A stretch of 9,142 bases of DNA. Source: Caldithrix sp. Lineage in GTDB: Bacteria; Zhuqueibacterota; Zhuqueibacteria; Oceanimicrobiales; Oceanimicrobiaceae. Made by a program: the position numbers and the translations under genes. Location: assembly GCA_004357015.1 (NCBI GenBank), contig SMXE01000067.1:1-9142 (forward strand), in the 5' to 3' direction. The notes under the pieces were generated by a model. That model was not told the origin of the DNA. It searched no databases and saw only the letters and a program-made list of their open reading frames with translations. Numbering within the stretch: the first letter of the stretch is position 1; every line of letters begins with the position of its first letter. Of this stretch, positions 6,482 through 9,142 are shown in pieces.

Positions 6482-7305
6482 GGGTATCTCTTAAACTTGG
6501 AAAAATCAGGTTTTCTTTTTTCCACGTAGGCGCGCCGGCCCTCGTTGGCCTCTTCGGAGAGATAGTACAGCAGAGTCGAGTTTCCTGCCAGCTCCTGAAT
6601 GCCGGCCTGCCCGTCGAGCTCAGCGTTGAAGGCGGATTTCAGCAAGCGAATGGCCATGGGGCTCTTTTCCAGAATTTTTTGGCACCACTCAATTGTTGTG
6701 TCCTCCAGCTTTTCCAGCGGGACGACCTTGTTTACCAGGCCCATTTGCAGGGCTTCCTGCGCATCGTACTCGTCACATAAATACCAGATTTCGCGCGCCT
6801 TCTTTTGACCGACGATCCGGGCCAGGTAGGATGACCCGAAACCGCCATCGAAGCTGCCGACTCTCGGGCCGGTCTGACCAAAACGCGCGTTCTCGGCAGC
6901 GATGGTCAGATCACAGACCACGTGCAGCACTTGGCCGCCGCCGATGGCCCAACCGGCAACCATGGCAATAACCGGTTTCGGCATGGAGCGGATCTGCTTC
7001 TGCACATCGAGAATATTGAGACGTGGCACGCCGTCCGCGCCAACGTAGCCGCCAACATCACGCACTTTCTGGTCGCCGCCGCTGCAAAAAGCCCGGCCGC
7101 CTTCGCCGGTCAGGATGACGACACCGACATCGAGATTCTGCCGCGCCAACTCAAGCGCTTCCGACAGCTCGAACACGGTCTCCGGTCTGAAGGCATTGTG
7201 CACCTCCGGCCGATTGATGCTGATCTTCGCGATGCCGTCATAAAATTGAAAAAGGATGTCCTCAAATTTCTTCAGGGACACCCACTCCACTTTGTTCTGA
7301 CTCAT
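6478..7305 (-). CDS. menB: 1,4-dihydroxy-2-naphthoyl-CoA synthase, bicarbonate-dependent (type I) form
   Basis: MenB is a crotonase-fold enzyme that closes the second ring, turning OSB-CoA into DHNA-CoA. The protein is 275 residues. Landmarks are FCSGGDQ at 73-79, Tyr87, oxyanion-hole segment [10 protein letters not shown] at 119-128, [12 protein letters not shown] at 144-155 with Ser151 and Asp153, and the closing DFSKFKRYP. Numbering runs ten behind E. coli MenB as I recall it (Tyr97, Gly156, Ser161, Asp163, Trp184). Gly146 and Trp174 therefore match the residues that hold bicarbonate in type I enzymes, where type II enzymes carry an Asp. ATG 7305 overlaps the menD stop in ATGA and is preceded by GAGGGAG five bases upstream, the best Shine-Dalgarno in the operon. 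It follows menD with no menH between them. Confidence 0.96.
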   Translation of the reverse strand: MSQNKVEWVSLKKFEDILFQFYDGIAKISINRPEVHNAFRPETVFELSEALELARQNLDVGVVILTGEGGRAFCSGGDQKVRDVGGYVGADGVPRLNILDVQKQIRSMPKPVIAMVAGWAIGGGQVLHVVCDLTIAAENARFGQTGPRVGSFDGGFGSSYLARIVGQKKAREIWYLCDEYDAQEALQMGLVNKVVPLEKLEDTTIEWCQKILEKSPMAIRLLKSAFNAELDGQAGIQELAGNSTLLYYLSEEANEGRRAYVEKRKPDFSKFKRYP

Positions 7306-9008
7306 TTAATCTCCCTCATCATAGATCTGAATTTCATAAAAGCGTCAGCATTTACCTTCTTGTCAAAGCCCACTTCAAGCAAAGCGGCGCGGTTGCCTGG
7401 CGCAAAAAACTCGGGCAGGGCGCCTACGAGCGCTTCTGCAGAATCGCAGTACCGGTACTGCAGGCCGTGGTCTCTGGCAACGTTTTTGGCCCGCAGATCA
7501 TGCTCTACTTCAAAATGCGGCGCTAACTCAGGTAAAGTGCTGCTGCCATCCAGAATCCGGAAAATACCTCCGCCGCCATTATTGAAAACGACAACCCGCA
7601 AATTCGGCGGCACGTAGCGATTCCACAATGCGTTTCGGTCGTAAAAGAACGCCAGGTCTCCAGTGATGAGCGTTGTGATGCTGTCGGTTGCCAATGCCGC
7701 TCCGACAGCCGTGCTCACCGTGCCGTCGATGCCGCTGGTACCACGATTCGAGTTTACACTCAGCCCCTCTGTTGCCGCAAGCGAAACCAGATTCGCTAAC
7801 CGGACGATTGAGCTATTGCCAAGCTGCAGACAACTCTCTGGCGGCAACTGCGTCAGCACCGCAGCCATTGTCAGTAGTTCGCAGTGGGGCGCATGCCCGA
7901 GGAAAGCATCCAGCGTCCGTTGCGCCCGGTTCGCCATTTCTTGCCAGCGTGAAAAATATTCGTGGTCCTGTGCTCGCCCGTCCGGAACTCTTTTTTGAAG
8001 CGTGTCAAAAAAGTACTCCGGCGTGACCGGCAGGATGTGCGTCAACGATTGAAAAGTGTCCACACATGCGCTGTCCAACTGAACCTGCCAATGGCGCCTC
8101 GGCTTGTACTTTCTCAACAGCAGTTTGAGGTTCTTTGAGACGACGGCGCCGCCAAAGGTCACCAGCAAGTCCGGCATGAGGTCACACTGCAGGCTCTCGG
8201 CGCTCGTGCCCAGAATCATGTCGGCATGCTGCACCGGATGACAATTGTGACAATTCGAAACGACATCGGCAATAAGAACGCAATCGCCACCTTTCTGCAG
8301 GGTCGCCAGCGTTTTATTGAGGCTTTCATTTGGTCTGGCGAGTCCGGCGACGATCAGCTTTTTTCGGGTCTCGGTCCATTCAGAAAGAAGCGCTTGCCAT
8401 GTGGCTACGGCCAGAAAGGCCTGCGGCTGCACCAGCGAAATGGTTTTGACATCTGTCTCGTACGTCAACTCCTGAGCCGGATAGAGCGGTTCGCGCAATG
8501 GAACGTTGATGTGTACGGGACCGGGAACAGGCCATTGCGTGCGATTGATCGCTTCCGAAACGATGCGCTCCGAATGCCAGCGGGCGTCGGAATGCGAGTC
8601 ATCCACCGGCAGTTCCAATGCGGCACGGCAGTGCGGCGCAAACAACTGTTGCTGAACAATGGTCTGGCCATCATTCTGGCCAATCCACTCAGGCGGCCGG
8701 TCCGCAGTCAAGACGAGCAGCGGAATTTGCTGGTAGAACGCTTCAGCAACCGCCGGCGCGTAATTCAGTGCGGCCGTGCCTGAAGTACAGATGAGCGCAA
8801 CGGGAGCTTCGATCTGCTGCGCCAAACCCAGCGCAACGAATGCCGCGGAGCGCTCATCTACAATTGTCCGGCAGGTAATTCCAGGGTGTCGCAGGAAAGC
8901 CAAGGTCAGGGGTGCTGAGCGAGAACCGGGGGAAATGATAACGTTTCGAACACCCTTTTGAGCACAAATTTCGGGAATATTAACCACGCTCTGCTTAAAT
9001 TTAGTCAT
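7302..9008 (-). CDS. menD: SEPHCHC synthase (ThDP-dependent MenD)
   Basis: MenD adds the succinic semialdehyde unit derived from 2-oxoglutarate to isochorismate, the committed step of classical menaquinone synthesis. The 568 residues match the usual length. In order: [10 protein letters not shown] at 26-35; DERSAAF with the cofactor-activating Glu52; [23 protein letters not shown] at 101-108; [16 protein letters not shown] at 397-403; NRGTSGIDG at 421-429; and the ThDP/Mg2+ motif from Gly450-Asp451 to NNGGGGIF at 476-483. The isochorismate-binding arginines expected in the SRS, NS-x-x-VR and NRG segments are present. ATG 9008 lies inside the end of menF (8-base overlap), with AAGG about 9 bases upstream as a modest ribosome site. 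The C-terminus overlaps menB by four bases. Nothing suggests a fusion to MenH or MenF, which occurs in some lineages. Confidence 0.96.
   Translation of the reverse strand: MTKFKQSVVNIPEICAQKGVRNVIISPGSRSAPLTLAFLRHPGITCRTIVDERSAAFVALGLAQQIEAPVALICTSGTAALNYAPAVAEAFYQQIPLLVLTADRPPEWIGQNDGQTIVQQQLFAPHCRAALELPVDDSHSDARWHSERIVSEAINRTQWPVPGPVHINVPLREPLYPAQELTYETDVKTISLVQPQAFLAVATWQALLSEWTETRKKLIVAGLARPNESLNKTLATLQKGGDCVLIADVVSNCHNCHPVQHADMILGTSAESLQCDLMPDLLVTFGGAVVSKNLKLLLRKYKPRRHWQVQLDSACVDTFQSLTHILPVTPEYFFDTLQKRVPDGRAQDHEYFSRWQEMANRAQRTLDAFLGHAPHCELLTMAAVLTQLPPESCLQLGNSSIVRLANLVSLAATEGLSVNSNRGTSGIDGTVSTAVGAALATDSITTLITGDLAFFYDRNALWNRYVPPNLRVVVFNNGGGGIFRILDGSSTLPELAPHFEVEHDLRAKNVARDHGLQYRYCDSAEALVGALPEFFAPGNRAALLEVGFDKKVNADAFMKFRSMMREIK
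7311..7317 (-). promoter_or_regulatory. Shine-Dalgarno of menB inside the end of menD
   Basis: On the minus strand GAGGGAG ends five bases before ATG 7305. It fixes the menB start and may let menB be made above the level set by coupling to menD alone. Confidence 0.6.
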
Positions 9009-9142
9009 AACAGAGGACCTTGCTGGCGGCTCCTCCCTCTAAAGCTACTTCATAAATATCGCTGCTTAGGAATTTCCGCAGGGCATCAAATTTCAACTCG
9101 GTCTCAAGCCACTCCTGCTCAGGGTCGGAATCGATGGTAATG
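9001..9142 (-). CDS. menF: Isochorismate synthase, C-terminal end only (truncated by window edge)
   Basis: Only the last 46 codons are in the window. The frame entering from the right reads ITIDSDPEQEWLETELKFDAL at its start, matching the C-terminal segment of chorismate-binding enzymes (isochorismate synthase, PabB, TrpE), where a SDP-x-x-EW-E stretch follows the last active-site strand. The MenF assignment rests mainly on its place directly upstream of menD; the fragment alone cannot exclude a PabB-like enzyme. After the conserved helix comes a tail of about 20 residues ending SKVLCYD, longer than I expect for this family. The TAA at 9003-9001 lies inside menD, an 8-base overlap that suggests translational coupling. 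MenF converts chorismate to isochorismate, the branch point from aromatic amino acid supply. Confidence 0.75.
   Translation of the reverse strand, partial: ITIDSDPEQEWLETELKFDALRKFLSSDIYEVALEGGAASKVLCYD

Noticed and set aside
6922..7617. 231-codon plus-strand open frame across menB and menD
   Set aside because: It crosses the boundary of two well-identified genes on the other strand and has no family features.
1..9142. CRISPR array, insertion sequence, integrase, tRNA or defence-type system
   Set aside because: No regular spacer-repeat structure, terminal inverted repeats, transposase motifs, tRNA-like fold or defence domains were seen on either strand; the coding content is explained by biosynthetic genes and one surface protein.

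Overview
The window is an ordinary but very tidy chromosomal locus for menaquinone (vitamin K2) synthesis by the classical o-succinylbenzoate route. A DAHP synthase gene (entry to the shikimate/chorismate pathway) and an unrelated-looking surface lipoprotein gene lie beside it. The proteins point to a menaquinone-respiring bacterium. A short MenE, a compact F-D-B-A-C-E gene order and a lipoprotein built of Ig-like modules would fit the Bacteroidota/Ignavibacteriota/Calditrichota/KSB1 side of the FCB group. That placement is inference; no rRNA or other taxonomic marker is present.

Left part, plus strand: 1-747 is the C-terminal three quarters of a type I-beta DAHP synthase, cut by the window edge. 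925-1692 is menG/ubiE, the methyltransferase of the last menaquinone step. 1806-3245 is a 479-residue secreted, probably lipid-anchored protein with a carboxypeptidase-regulatory-like domain followed by Ig-like (Big_1/invasin-like) modules. The three genes are separated by gaps of 177 and 113 bases, so they need not form one operon. The gaps hold short degenerate repeats, a small hairpin and a perfect 10-base tandem duplication.

Right part, minus strand, reading from 9142 down to 3398: menF (last 46 codons only), menD, menB, menA, menC, menE. Every junction is an overlap of 8, 4, 4, 4 and 8 bases in that order, so the six genes have no intergenic base and are almost certainly one translationally coupled operon. 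Its promoter lies beyond the right edge. Together they encode chorismate to isochorismate (MenF), SEPHCHC (MenD), then, after a MenH step not encoded here, OSB (MenC), OSB-CoA (MenE), DHNA-CoA (MenB) and, after a thioesterase not encoded here, prenylation of DHNA (MenA). MenG on the facing strand completes the quinone. The men operon and the plus-strand genes converge on a 152-base gap at 3246-3397.

No mobile element, CRISPR array, tRNA, rRNA or defence-like module was seen, and no interrupted gene. I found no evidence of an undescribed system. The most useful oddities are the gapless operon with a TTG start, the truncated-type MenE with Arg in place of the P-loop Lys, the absence of menH from the cluster, and related repeat fragments in two of the intergenic gaps.
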